A stretch of 56,303 nucleotides of DNA, taken from Ruminococcus sp. GTDB lineage: Bacteria; Bacillota; Clostridia; Oscillospirales; Acutalibacteraceae. Under the pieces are notes generated by a model that was given only the letters and a program-made list of their open reading frames with translations, was not told the origin of the DNA and did not search any database. This document shows, piece after piece, positions 16,441-24,557 of this stretch (position 1 is the stretch's first letter; the number at the start of each line of letters is the position of its first letter). The stretch covers positions 1-56,303 of the forward strand of contig JAFNSO010000018.1 of NCBI GenBank assembly GCA_017384945.1. Direction: 5' to 3'. Both the position numbers and the translations under genes were made by a program.

Positions 16441-16615
16441 ATCCCTGTGTTTTTGCCTCGAAGCTCTCGCAGTCTACGCAGCTGCACTCGGTCGGTCTTA
16501 TTTCGTGGGTTCCGACGAGTATGCTGTCGAGTGAGCAGTAGTTCTTTTCATTGTTGTGGTATTTGCAGCTTTCCACGGTACAGCGGATACACTGGTTTGC
16601 GAATTGATTTTTCAT
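16439..16615 (-). CDS. DUF1540 Cys-rich small protein
   Basis: The 58-residue protein starts at the ATG at 16615, preceded by GAGGTGA; the frame stays open further upstream but without a start site. Six cysteines are spaced as in DUF1540 (C..C....C, then C, then C..C), with CIRCTVESCKYH and ECSCVDCESF. The family is presumed to bind metal and is abundant in Clostridia, including spore-related contexts, but its function is unknown. Confidence 0.85.
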   Translation of the reverse strand: MKNQFANQCIRCTVESCKYHNNEKNYCSLDSILVGTHEIRPTECSCVDCESFEAKTQG

Positions 16616-16707
16616 TTGTTTCACCTCGATATTAGATTTTGAGCTTTTGCCGAAAATATTCATCACAAGGCGCTTTATTTTAAATAGTATATCGTGAGGT
16701 GATGTTT

Positions 16708-17055
16708 ATGTTTTATTTCAGCATTTGCGTGCTGTCGCTTTTCGCGCTTATCGGGGTTTTGCAGGTTTGCAGGGGTATCGCCCAAGCTCTTACCCGCTCG
16801 AAGAACGACAGTGAAATCATACTTATTGAGCCGATCCGCAAAAAGCAGGAGGACGCGGAGCTTTTGCTGAGAAGCGCCGCGGGAAAGGTGATGTGGATGG
16901 GACGCTTCGCGCCCGACAGGGTGGTGTGTCTCGACTGCGATATGGACAGCGAAACAAAGCGCGTATGCAGGCTCGTGTGTGACGAGTACCCGTTTATGGA
17001 GCTGTGCACAAAAAGCGAAATCCTCGAAAGAATCGAGAGAATGACCGCAAAATAA
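16708..17055 (+). CDS. Membrane-anchored protein of unknown function (115 aa)
   Basis: The ATG at 16708 is 5 bases after GAGGTGA; a GTG at 16699 overlaps that site. One hydrophobic helix (residues 1-22) leads to a soluble domain with LLRSAAGKVMWMGRFAPDRVVCLDCDMDSETKRVCRLVCDEYPFMELCT. The repeated pattern VVCLDCDMD...VCRLVCDEY suggests a small alpha/beta domain facing the cytoplasm, but I recognise no family. A strong hairpin at 17115 follows. Confidence 0.65.
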   Translation: MFYFSICVLSLFALIGVLQVCRGIAQALTRSKNDSEIILIEPIRKKQEDAELLLRSAAGKVMWMGRFAPDRVVCLDCDMDSETKRVCRLVCDEYPFMELCTKSEILERIERMTAK

Positions 17056-17114
17056 ACAAATTACCGCGCGGGCTCAACAGCAAAGGCGATTTTTTAAAAG
17101 AAAATGACAAAAGT

Positions 17115-17149
17115 AAAAACAACAGGTCGAACCCTGTTGTTTTTGTTTT
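17115..17149. terminator. Bidirectional terminator
   Basis: AAAAACAACAGG (17115-17126) pairs with CCTGTTGTTTTT (17133-17144), then GTTTTTG. It serves the converging genes at 16708 (+) and 17170 (-). Confidence 0.75.
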
Positions 17150-17169
17150 TGATGTATTGTATAATAATA

Positions 17170-17871
17170 TTATGCTTTTTTGCGGATAAGTACGATCGGG
17201 GTACATTCCTTGCCCTGTCCGCAGGGGTTGTCGGAAATCAGTCCGTGGAGCTCTTCCTCGGAGAGCGTGATGTCTGACGAGTAGCCGAGAACCTCCTGTC
17301 CGAGGTCGTTCGCGTCGACGATCATCATACTCATTCCGAGCTTTTCCTTGATTTCGTCGCACACGCCCGAGGGATTTTCGGGGTTTTCGATTCCGATGTC
17401 GCCGTATTCGTCCCAAACCTTGTTGTAGAAGCCGTCGAGTCCCGCGACGTCCTGTCCGACGATTTCGTAGAACACGCCCTTTTTGCCGAAGAGCTTGCAA
17501 ACTCCGCCCGCTATACTCGCCCAGAGCACCTTGGGAAGTCCCGCTTTGCTGATGGCGTACTGCATTTTGATTGTTTCGCCGACGCCGACGCCCGCTGTCT
17601 CGGGGTGTGAAGCGAACTTGGAGAGGAATTTCGCCCAGAAGCCGATTTTGAGCTCGTCACGTCTTACAACTCGGTTCTGACACAGCGCTATTATTTTTTC
17701 GCTGGACGATACGATATCGCCCTCCTGATAGATCGGCGAGACGTACTTTCTGAATACCTCAACGTAATCCTCGCCCTGCTTTACAAAGTGTGTTTTTATT
17801 GCGTGGCGCATATAGGTTGTGCCGTTCACCGTGATTTCTACGTTTTTGCCTTCGTTAGCGAAAAATTCCAT
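17170..17871 (-). CDS. Coenzyme F420-0:L-glutamate ligase-like protein (CofE-like)
   Basis: The 233-residue protein contains the CofE-type sequence SEKIIALCQNRVV near residue 56, HPETAGVGVGETIKMQYAI at 89-107, GKKGVFYEIVGQDVAG near 130, and MIVDANDLGQEVLGYSSD near 185. True CofE adds glutamates to coenzyme F420. Clostridia of this type usually carry this protein without the other F420 genes, and none is seen here, so its substrate is uncertain. It has its own promoter and a shared terminator. The fold assignment is reasonably sure; the reaction is not. Confidence 0.75.
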   Translation of the reverse strand: MEFFANEGKNVEITVNGTTYMRHAIKTHFVKQGEDYVEVFRKYVSPIYQEGDIVSSSEKIIALCQNRVVRRDELKIGFWAKFLSKFASHPETAGVGVGETIKMQYAISKAGLPKVLWASIAGGVCKLFGKKGVFYEIVGQDVAGLDGFYNKVWDEYGDIGIENPENPSGVCDEIKEKLGMSMMIVDANDLGQEVLGYSSDITLSEEELHGLISDNPCGQGKECTPIVLIRKKA

Positions 17872-17921
17872 ACTGTACCTCCGTAATATCTCAGATAATC
17901 ATTACTTTAATTTTCAGTATA

Positions 17922-17950
17922 ATTATATATCATTCAAAAAAATTTATCAA
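17922..17950 (-). promoter_or_regulatory. Promoter of the CofE-like gene
   Basis: Minus strand TTGATA (17950-17945), 17 bases, TATAAT (17927-17922). Confidence 0.7.
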
Positions 17951-17957
17951 TCAGCAT

Positions 17958-17981
17958 TTCGGCGTTTCTGCCGAATTTTTT
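17958..17981 (+). terminator. Terminator-like hairpin in the recD2 leader
   Basis: TTCGGC pairs with GCCGAA around a 6-base loop and is followed by TTTTTT that runs straight into the recD2 Shine-Dalgarno TAGGAG. It could attenuate transcription or simply stop upstream read-through. Confidence 0.45.
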
Positions 17982-17992
17982 AGGAGCATTTT

Positions 17993-20200
17993 ATGCAAAA
18001 TAACGAACTTTTTGAGCTTTGCGCCACAGTTGAAACAATTATTTACCGAAATGACTCGAACGGCTACTCCGTTATCGAGCTCGACGACGAGGATCAAACG
18101 ACCGCCGTCGGGATCATGCCCGACGTCAACGTCGGCGAGAACGTCAGGCTTATCGGATGTTTCAAGCCCCACGCGTCCTACGGTATGCAGTTTTCGGTTT
18201 CAACCTATGAAAAAACAATGCCCGAGGATATCGCGGGGATACTAAGCTACCTGAGTTCAGGCTCAATCAAGGGTATCGGTCCCGCGACCGCGTCAAATCT
18301 CGTCAAGGAATTCGGTGAGGCGACACTTGACGTGCTTATGAACGAGCCCGAGAGGGTCGCGAGGATAAAGGGGATCTCGCTGAACAAGGCAAAGGATATA
18401 AGCGCTCAGCTCAGGGAGAGCTCGGGAATCAGAGAGCTTATGATTTATCTCGGAGAGTACGATATAAGCCCCGCGAGCGTCGTGAAAATCTACAAGGCGT
18501 TCGGCTCGAGATCTGTCGCGGAAATCGAGAGCAACCCCTACTGCCTTTCCGACGGGGACTTCGGCGTTAGCTTTGAGAAGGCTGACAAAATAGCGCTCAA
18601 GCAGGGCAGAGAGCCCGACGAAAGGCTTAGGATCCGCGCGGGGCTCGCCTATGTGCTCGCTCACAACCGCTCGAACGGTCACACCTGCCTTCCGAGCGAC
18701 AGGCTGGTCGAGACCACGGGGAGCTTCCTCGGCGTTGAGTACCGAAGCGTCGCCGAGGCGCTTGACGGGATGATTGCGGACGAGAGTCTGATAAGCTACG
18801 ACGCGCAGGGCAGAAGGATGATTTTTTCCGTGGATATGTTTTCCTCGGAGTGCTACATCGCGCAGAGAATCAAGATGATACGCCTTTTTCCCGCCGCTTT
18901 TATCCCCGATATAGACAAGCATATCGAGACAATAGAAGAATACAACGGTATAAAATACGCTTCCATGCAGAAGGAGGCGATAACGCAAGCGCTGACGGGC
19001 GGACTGCTTGTGCTTACGGGAGGTCCCGGTACGGGCAAGACGACGACGCTCAACGCCATTATAAAAATTCTGAAGGATAAGGGTCAGACCGTTTTCCTCT
19101 GCGCTCCGACAGGAAGGGCGGCTCAGAGAATGAGCGAGGTGACGGGCGAGGAGGCAAAGACGATTCACCGCTTGCTCGAGGTCTCGTGGGACAAGAACGA
19201 CAAGCCCGCCTTCAAGAAAAACGAAAAGAATATGCTAAAATGCGACGCGCTGATTATCGACGAGGTTAGTATGGTGGACGCTCAGCTTTTTGAGAGCGTT
19301 ATGCGCGCTTTACCGATGGGGTGCAGGCTTATCCTCGTCGGAGACAGCCACCAGCTTCCGTCAGTCGGCGCGGGTAATGTGCTCGACGACCTCACCTCCT
19401 CGGGAATCGTTCCGGTTGTGGAGCTCAACGAGATTTTCAGGCAGTCTCTTCAAAGCCTTATCGTAACCAACGCCCACAGAATCGTTCGCGGCGATATGCC
19501 CGAGCTCAGCGTCAGGGACAAGGACTTTTTCTTTTTGCCGTCCGAGAAAAAGGAGGTAATCAGAAAAACCGTCGTTGATTTGTGCAGCACGCGTCTTTGC
19601 AAGGCTTACGGCTATGATGTTTTTCAGAATATTCAGGTTCTCGCCCCCGGGAGAAAGGGAGAGCTCGGGGTGAACGAGCTCAACACCACCCTGCAAGCCG
19701 TTATCAATCCGTCCGACGACAGCAAGGCTGAGCTTGTGTCGGGCAAAAAGCTTCTCCGCGAGGGCGACAAGGTTATGCAGACGAAAAACAACTACGACCT
19801 GCTCTGGGTCAAAGAGGACGGCGAGACGGGCGAGGGGATTTTTAACGGCGAAATCGGCGTAATCGAGAGCATAAAGAGGAACTCGAGGATAATCAAGGTC
19901 AAATTCGACGACAAGCTCGCTTCCTATGACTTTGACTTCGCTGCCGACCTCGACCTCGCCTACGCCACGACCGTCCATAAAAGTCAGGGCAACGAGTTCG
20001 ACGCGGTCGTTATGCCGCTGTTTCGGGGCTCGCCGATGCTTTATTACAGAAATTTGCTTTACACAGCCGTCACGCGCGCTAAAAAGCTGATGATTATTGT
20101 CGGAAGTCGCGAGATTATCCGAAAAATGGTTGACAATAACCGCAAGAACAAGCGCTACAGCGGGCTGGGATTCTTTTTGACGGAGCAGGATGATGAATAG
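17993..20200 (+). CDS. recD2: ATP-dependent RecD2-type DNA helicase
   Basis: The 735-residue protein has an N-terminal OB-like region, helix-hairpin-helix motifs near residues 95-135 (SGSIKGIGPATASNLVKEFG, RIKGISLNKAKDI), a superfamily 1B helicase core with Walker A LTGGPGTGKTTT near 341, LIIDEVSMVDAQL (Walker B) near 420, GDSHQLPSVGAG, and VHKSQGNEFDAVV plus YTAVTRAKK at the C-terminus. This is RecD2, which works without RecBC as a 5'-3' helicase in DNA repair. The reading frame overlaps the start of comF by 11 bases. RecD2 paired with a ComF-type gene is common in Clostridia. Confidence 0.95.
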   Translation: MQNNELFELCATVETIIYRNDSNGYSVIELDDEDQTTAVGIMPDVNVGENVRLIGCFKPHASYGMQFSVSTYEKTMPEDIAGILSYLSSGSIKGIGPATASNLVKEFGEATLDVLMNEPERVARIKGISLNKAKDISAQLRESSGIRELMIYLGEYDISPASVVKIYKAFGSRSVAEIESNPYCLSDGDFGVSFEKADKIALKQGREPDERLRIRAGLAYVLAHNRSNGHTCLPSDRLVETTGSFLGVEYRSVAEALDGMIADESLISYDAQGRRMIFSVDMFSSECYIAQRIKMIRLFPAAFIPDIDKHIETIEEYNGIKYASMQKEAITQALTGGLLVLTGGPGTGKTTTLNAIIKILKDKGQTVFLCAPTGRAAQRMSEVTGEEAKTIHRLLEVSWDKNDKPAFKKNEKNMLKCDALIIDEVSMVDAQLFESVMRALPMGCRLILVGDSHQLPSVGAGNVLDDLTSSGIVPVVELNEIFRQSLQSLIVTNAHRIVRGDMPELSVRDKDFFFLPSEKKEVIRKTVVDLCSTRLCKAYGYDVFQNIQVLAPGRKGELGVNELNTTLQAVINPSDDSKAELVSGKKLLREGDKVMQTKNNYDLLWVKEDGETGEGIFNGEIGVIESIKRNSRIIKVKFDDKLASYDFDFAADLDLAYATTVHKSQGNEFDAVVMPLFRGSPMLYYRNLLYTAVTRAKKLMIIVGSREIIRKMVDNNRKNKRYSGLGFFLTEQDDE

Positions 20201-20831
20201 GATTTTGAGTGGTTTTTTGGCGGCTTTTTGTCCGTATGTCTGTCCCTTCTGCGGCAAGGTAATCAAATTTGGTGAAAAGGCCTGCGCCGAATGCGTCGAG
20301 CTGTTTTATGACGATATGATTACGCGGAGAGCCGTCGGGGGATATCCCTGTAAAAGCCTTTTTCCGTACAAAGAGCCGTATTCGAACTCGGTTGTTCGGA
20401 TGAAGTTTTCCAAGTACCCGATATTTTCGGAGAACTTCGCGCTCTGTATGTACTCGAAGTTATCCTCTCCCGATTTTGATTTGATTACATACGTTCCGAT
20501 GTACATAAAGAAAGAGCGTGAACGAGGGTTTAATCAGGCGTTTCTGATTGCCCGCGACTACTCAAGTCTTGTGAAGATTCCGTGTGAAGCCCTGCTCGAA
20601 AAAATAAAGGACAACAAGGAGCAGCACACGCTTCCCGCGAGTGAGCGAAAGGATAATGTGAAGGGTGTTTATCGCGCGGTAAATAAAGAGAAGATTATCG
20701 GGAAAAATATTCTCGTTATAGATGATGTTATCACAACGGGCAACACCCTCGGAGAGTGCTGCAAAATGCTTATGCGGGCGAAGGCGGCGAGCGTTTCCTG
20801 CCTTACGGTTTGCGCGAAAATTGACGCTTAG
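20190..20831 (+). CDS. ComF family phosphoribosyltransferase-like protein
   Basis: The 213-residue protein has an N-terminal four-Cys zinc motif (CPYVCPFCGK...CAEC, residues 14-37) and a C-terminal phosphoribosyltransferase-fold domain with ILVIDDVITTGNTLGEC near residue 175. RERGFNQAFLIAR and LPASERKDNVKGVY are diagnostic of ComFC/GntX. The family contributes to DNA uptake in competent bacteria, but its biochemical reaction is not settled. It overlaps recD2 and is likely co-transcribed with it. Confidence 0.92.
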   Translation: MMNRILSGFLAAFCPYVCPFCGKVIKFGEKACAECVELFYDDMITRRAVGGYPCKSLFPYKEPYSNSVVRMKFSKYPIFSENFALCMYSKLSSPDFDLITYVPMYIKKERERGFNQAFLIARDYSSLVKIPCEALLEKIKDNKEQHTLPASERKDNVKGVYRAVNKEKIIGKNILVIDDVITTGNTLGECCKMLMRAKAASVSCLTVCAKIDA

Positions 20832-20853
20832 GCTTATTTTCCGCTCAAAAGGG

Positions 20854-20882
20854 TTGAAATATAACGTTATTTGGAATATAAT
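20854..20882 (+). promoter_or_regulatory. Promoter of the mreB gene
   Basis: TTGAAA (20854-20859), 17 bases, TATAAT (20877-20882). The start codon is 32 bases further on. Confidence 0.75.
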
Positions 20883-20914
20883 TAGCTTATCTGAATCATC
20901 GGGAAGGTGTATGT

Positions 20915-21940
20915 ATGGATATTGCTTTGGATTTGGGAAGCAGCCGCACAAGGCTGTTTATTGATAAAAAGGGTAAGGTGCTCGACGAGGCGTCCGTCGC
21001 CGCGTACAACGTTATCAGCAACAAAATTATCGCGGTGGGCGACGAGGCGTACGCTATGCTCGGGAAAACTCCCGACAGCATAAGCGCGGAGTATCCGCTC
21101 GCCAATGGGGTGATTTCGCAGTCGGCGTTGGTTGAGGATATGGTGCAGATCCTTATGAAGCACGTTTGCACGAGTAAAATCGTTATGCCGAGGGTCGTCG
21201 CGGCTATCCCCGGAGACGTTACAGAGGTCGAGAAGCGCGCTGTCGTCAACGCAATAAGCGCCTTCGGCGTTCGCAGGGTTTACCTTATTGAGAACAGCAA
21301 GGTCGCCGCTATGGGCGCCGGGCTGGACATTATGGGCCCTCACGGCTCAATGGTTGCCGACCTCGGAGCCGGCACCTCGGACATCGCCATCCTTTCGCTG
21401 GGCGGTATCGCCGAGAGCAAGTCGATTAAGACGGGCGGCAACAAAATGGACGAGGAAATCCTTAAATATATGAAGCGCGAGTACTCGCTCGTCATCGGTC
21501 TGCCGATGGCGGAGAGGTGCAAGAAGGCTATAGGAACGCTGTCCGAGCCCGACGGCGACGAGGAGGAAAAAACATTCCGCGTCAAGGGAAGAGACGCTAT
21601 CGGCGGGCTCCCGAGGTTCGTCGACGTTAAGGCGAGTGAAATCACGGCTGTGATTATGGAGACAGCTATGGAAATCGTCTCGGCGGTCAAGGACGTTATC
21701 GAAAACGCTCCCCCCGAGCTGGTCGGCGATATTTACGAGGACGGAATCACGCTCACGGGCGGGCTTTCAAAGCTCGACGGCTTCGCGAAGCTTATCGCGG
21801 ACAACACGGGTATCAGGGTGAAGGTCGCGAAGGACCCCGAGGACTGCGTTATCCTCGGCTGCGGAGAGGCGACCAAGTATATCTCGGAGGTCGAGAAAAA
21901 CTCAAAGACGGATATAAACCCGCTTATGGCGGCATATTAA
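20915..21940 (+). CDS. mreB: MreB-family actin-like rod-shape protein
   Basis: The 341-residue actin-fold protein has phosphate-1 motif DLGSSRTRLF (residues 6-15), ADLGAGTSDIAILSLGG (phosphate-2), IENSKVAAMGAGLDI and LTGGLSKLDGFAKLI (adenosine motif). It forms membrane filaments that guide peptidoglycan synthesis. mreC and mreD are not adjacent, so this is a solitary copy, perhaps an Mbl- or MreBH-like paralogue. Compared with typical MreB the first motif reads GSSRTRLF rather than GTANTLVY, so it may be a divergent member. It is monocistronic, with its own promoter and terminator. Confidence 0.85.
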   Translation: MDIALDLGSSRTRLFIDKKGKVLDEASVAAYNVISNKIIAVGDEAYAMLGKTPDSISAEYPLANGVISQSALVEDMVQILMKHVCTSKIVMPRVVAAIPGDVTEVEKRAVVNAISAFGVRRVYLIENSKVAAMGAGLDIMGPHGSMVADLGAGTSDIAILSLGGIAESKSIKTGGNKMDEEILKYMKREYSLVIGLPMAERCKKAIGTLSEPDGDEEEKTFRVKGRDAIGGLPRFVDVKASEITAVIMETAMEIVSAVKDVIENAPPELVGDIYEDGITLTGGLSKLDGFAKLIADNTGIRVKVAKDPEDCVILGCGEATKYISEVEKNSKTDINPLMAAY

Positions 21941-21948
21941 CATCAAGA

Positions 21949-21989
21949 GGCTGTCACAGAATTTTACATTCTGCGACAGCCCTTTTTTT
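21949..21989 (+). terminator. Terminator of mreB
   Basis: GGCTGTC/GACAGCC plus CAGA/TCTG around an inner loop, with a run of seven T. Confidence 0.8.
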
Positions 21990-22009
21990 GGAAAAATATC
22001 GGAAATTTA

Positions 22010-22038
22010 TTGAGTTGTTGTCTTAAAAATGATACAAT
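22010..22038 (+). promoter_or_regulatory. Promoter of the NAD salvage operon
   Basis: TTGAGT (22010-22015), 17 bases, TACAAT (22033-22038). I saw no clear NiaR or NrtR operator. Confidence 0.65.
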
Positions 22039-22068
22039 GATAAAAATACGCTAAAGGACGGTGACGGA

Positions 22069-22593
22069 ATGAAACACTTTTTAATTGTGGTAGATATGCA
22101 GAAGGACTTTGTCGACGGCGCTCTCGGTACGAGCGAGGCGGTCGGGATAGTCAAAAATGTTGTGAGGAAAATCGAGGACTTTGACGGAGAAATATTCGCT
22201 ACCCTCGACACTCATTTTGAAAACTACCTTGAAACCGCCGAGGGAAAAAAGCTCCCCGTTGAGCATTGTATAAAGGACACGGACGGCTGGAGATTCGACA
22301 AGGCTGTGGGCGAGGCGCTTGAGAAAAAGGGCTTTACTGCGGTTGAGAAAAACACCTTCGGCTCTGTTGACCTTCCGAGGCTGATAAAGGACGCGTCGGG
22401 CGGAGATGAGTTCACGCTTGAGCTCTGCGGGCTTTGCACCGACATCTGCGTGGTGAGCAACGCTCTTGTGCTAAAGGCGAGCTTTCCCGAGATTCCGATA
22501 GCGGTTGACGCAGCGTGCTGCGCGGGAGTTACCCCCGAGGCTCACGACGCCGCGCTTAAAACAATGGCAAGCTGCCAGATTGATATTATTTGA
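22069..22593 (+). CDS. pncA: Nicotinamidase-like cysteine hydrolase
   Basis: The 174-residue isochorismatase-fold protein has the catalytic triad in family order: Asp9 (VVDMQKDFVDG), Lys94 (VEKNTFGS) and Cys127 (LCTDICVVSNA). DTHFENYLETAEGKKLPVEHC supplies the metal/substrate-binding Asp and His residues typical of nicotinamidases. It would convert nicotinamide to nicotinate and ammonia. Direct neighbourhood with nadE and pncB makes nicotinamide the likely substrate among the many possible for this fold. Confidence 0.85.
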   Translation: MKHFLIVVDMQKDFVDGALGTSEAVGIVKNVVRKIEDFDGEIFATLDTHFENYLETAEGKKLPVEHCIKDTDGWRFDKAVGEALEKKGFTAVEKNTFGSVDLPRLIKDASGGDEFTLELCGLCTDICVVSNALVLKASFPEIPIAVDAACCAGVTPEAHDAALKTMASCQIDII

Positions 22594-22602
22594 GGTGATA
22601 CT

Positions 22603-23343
22603 ATGTTTGATGCTGAAAAAGTCAAGAACGAGTGCGTACAGTGGATACGCGATTTCTTTGAGAATAACGGAAAGGGCTGCAACGCGGTGCTCGGTATTTC
22701 GGGCGGCAAGGACAGCTCGATCGTCGCCGCCTTGTGCGTTGAGGCGCTCGGCAGGGACAGGGTCATCGGCGTGCTTATGCCAAACGGCGAGCAGGCTGAT
22801 ATCGACAAGGCGAAGCTGCTTGTCGAGACTCTCGGGATAAAGCATTACATTATTAATATAAAGGACGCTTATGAAGGGCTTTTAAAGAGCATTCCGTTTG
22901 AGCTGAGCGCGCAGAGCGTTACAAATCTGCCGCCGAGAATCCGTATGGCGACCTTGTACGCCGTTTCTCAGAGCCACAACGGAAGAGTCGCCAACACCTG
23001 CAACCTTTCCGAGGACTGGGTCGGCTACTCGACCCGCTACGGCGACAGCGTCGGAGATTTCAGCCCCTGCTCGAACATCACCGTGGACGAGATGAAGCAA
23101 ATCGGCAGGCTGCTCGGACTTCCCGCCGAGCTTGTCGACAAGGTCCCCTCGGACGGACTTTGCGGAAAAACAGACGAGGATAACCTCGGCTTTACCTACG
23201 CCGAGCTCGACCGATATATCCGCACAGGCGAAATCGACAACCCCGAAAGCAAGCAAAAAATCGACCGCCTGCACAAAATGAACCTATTTAAGCTTAAGCT
23301 TATGCCCGCGTTCATGCCCGATTTAAAAACGGCTGTTGAGTAA
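22603..23343 (+). CDS. nadE: NAD+ synthase, ammonia-dependent
   Basis: The 246-residue protein has the PP-loop SGGKDSSIVAAL at residues 34-45 and the NadE signatures NTCNLSEDWVGYSTRYGDSVGDFSP and PSDGLCGKTDEDNLGFTYAELD. It amidates nicotinate adenine dinucleotide to NAD. There is no N-terminal glutaminase domain, so it uses free ammonia, which PncA upstream can release. It lies 9 bases after pncA and 11 bases before pncB; no nadD is nearby, so the adenylyl transfer step is encoded elsewhere. Confidence 0.93.
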   Translation: MFDAEKVKNECVQWIRDFFENNGKGCNAVLGISGGKDSSIVAALCVEALGRDRVIGVLMPNGEQADIDKAKLLVETLGIKHYIINIKDAYEGLLKSIPFELSAQSVTNLPPRIRMATLYAVSQSHNGRVANTCNLSEDWVGYSTRYGDSVGDFSPCSNITVDEMKQIGRLLGLPAELVDKVPSDGLCGKTDEDNLGFTYAELDRYIRTGEIDNPESKQKIDRLHKMNLFKLKLMPAFMPDLKTAVE

Positions 23344-23354
23344 AGGAGTACGAT

Positions 23355-24548
23355 ATGAAGCTTGAACCGATTATCGTGTCTCTGCTCGATACGGATTTAT
23401 ATAAATTCAATATGGACCAGGTGATTTTCCACAAGCACACCGACCTTTGCGGACAGTATTTCTTTAAGTGCCGCAATAAGGGAGTGGTGTTCACCGAGGA
23501 GATGGTAAGTGAGATCGAGGCTCAGATCGATCACCTCTGCACGCTGAAATTTACGGGGGAGGAGCTTGATTACCTTCGCTCCATCCGCTTTATAAAGGAC
23601 GACTATGTCGAGTTTTTGAGACTGTGGCGCCCGATCAGGGACTATGTGACCGTTTCGCGCGGCGACGACGGAGAACTCAGCGTCGTGGTGGACGGCCCCC
23701 TGTTCTCCGCTATGCAGTTTGAAATCTTTTTGCTCGAAATTATAAACGAGGTTTATTTCAGAATGAACTTCGATTATGAAAAGCTCAGAAAATCCGCCGA
23801 GGAGAAGCTTGATGAAAAAATCAAGGCTCTGAATGACGGTACATACACCTTCAGGTTCGCGGAGTTCGGCTGCCGCAGACGTCTCTCGCGCGAGTGGGAG
23901 GATGTCGTCGTCAGAAGGCTCGCGCTCGAAACCGATAAATGCGTCGGAACCTCGAACGTGTACCTCGCGATGAAGTACGACCTCACTCCGATAGGCACCT
24001 ACGCTCACGAGTACGTGCAGATGTATCAGGGAATAGACAAGGTTCCGCTCGCGTACACGAATTATTACGCGATGAAGGACTGGTACGCGGAGTACGACGG
24101 AGACAACGGCACCGCGCTCACAGACACTATCACGACCGACCTGTTTTTGCTCGATTTCACCCGCTCGATGGTCAACAACTACTCGGGCGTCCGTCACGAT
24201 TCGGGCGACCCCTACGAGTGGGGCGAAAAGCTTATCAGACACTACGAGAGCTACGGCGTTGACCCGAAATCAAAGCTTTTGCTCTTCTCGGACAGCCTTG
24301 ATTTTGACAGAGCGCAGAAGCTCTTCGACCACTTCAAGGACAGAACGAGGGTGAGCTTCGGAATCGGCACCTTCTGCTCAAACGACACCTGCGAAAAGGC
24401 GCTCAACATCGTCATCAAGCTCCAGTACGTCAACGGCAGACCCGTCGCGAAGCTCTCCGACGACGTCGGCAAGGCTATGTGCAGGGACGAAGAGTACCTC
24501 GATTACCTCAAGCGCTCGGTCGAGTTCAGACTTAACAGAGAAAAGTAG
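23355..24548 (+). CDS. pncB: Nicotinate phosphoribosyltransferase
   Basis: The 397-residue protein begins with SLLDTDLYKFNMDQVIFHKH, typical of PncB, and has GTSNVYLAMKYDLTPIGTYAHEYVQ and the phosphate-binding region GVRHDSGDPYEWGEKLIRHYE. It joins nicotinate to PRPP giving nicotinate mononucleotide. With PncA and NadE it makes a compact salvage route from nicotinamide to NAD. The start has AAAGGAG 8 bases upstream. Confidence 0.94.
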   Translation: MKLEPIIVSLLDTDLYKFNMDQVIFHKHTDLCGQYFFKCRNKGVVFTEEMVSEIEAQIDHLCTLKFTGEELDYLRSIRFIKDDYVEFLRLWRPIRDYVTVSRGDDGELSVVVDGPLFSAMQFEIFLLEIINEVYFRMNFDYEKLRKSAEEKLDEKIKALNDGTYTFRFAEFGCRRRLSREWEDVVVRRLALETDKCVGTSNVYLAMKYDLTPIGTYAHEYVQMYQGIDKVPLAYTNYYAMKDWYAEYDGDNGTALTDTITTDLFLLDFTRSMVNNYSGVRHDSGDPYEWGEKLIRHYESYGVDPKSKLLLFSDSLDFDRAQKLFDHFKDRTRVSFGIGTFCSNDTCEKALNIVIKLQYVNGRPVAKLSDDVGKAMCRDEEYLDYLKRSVEFRLNREK

Positions 24549-24557
24549 GGTGAGTTT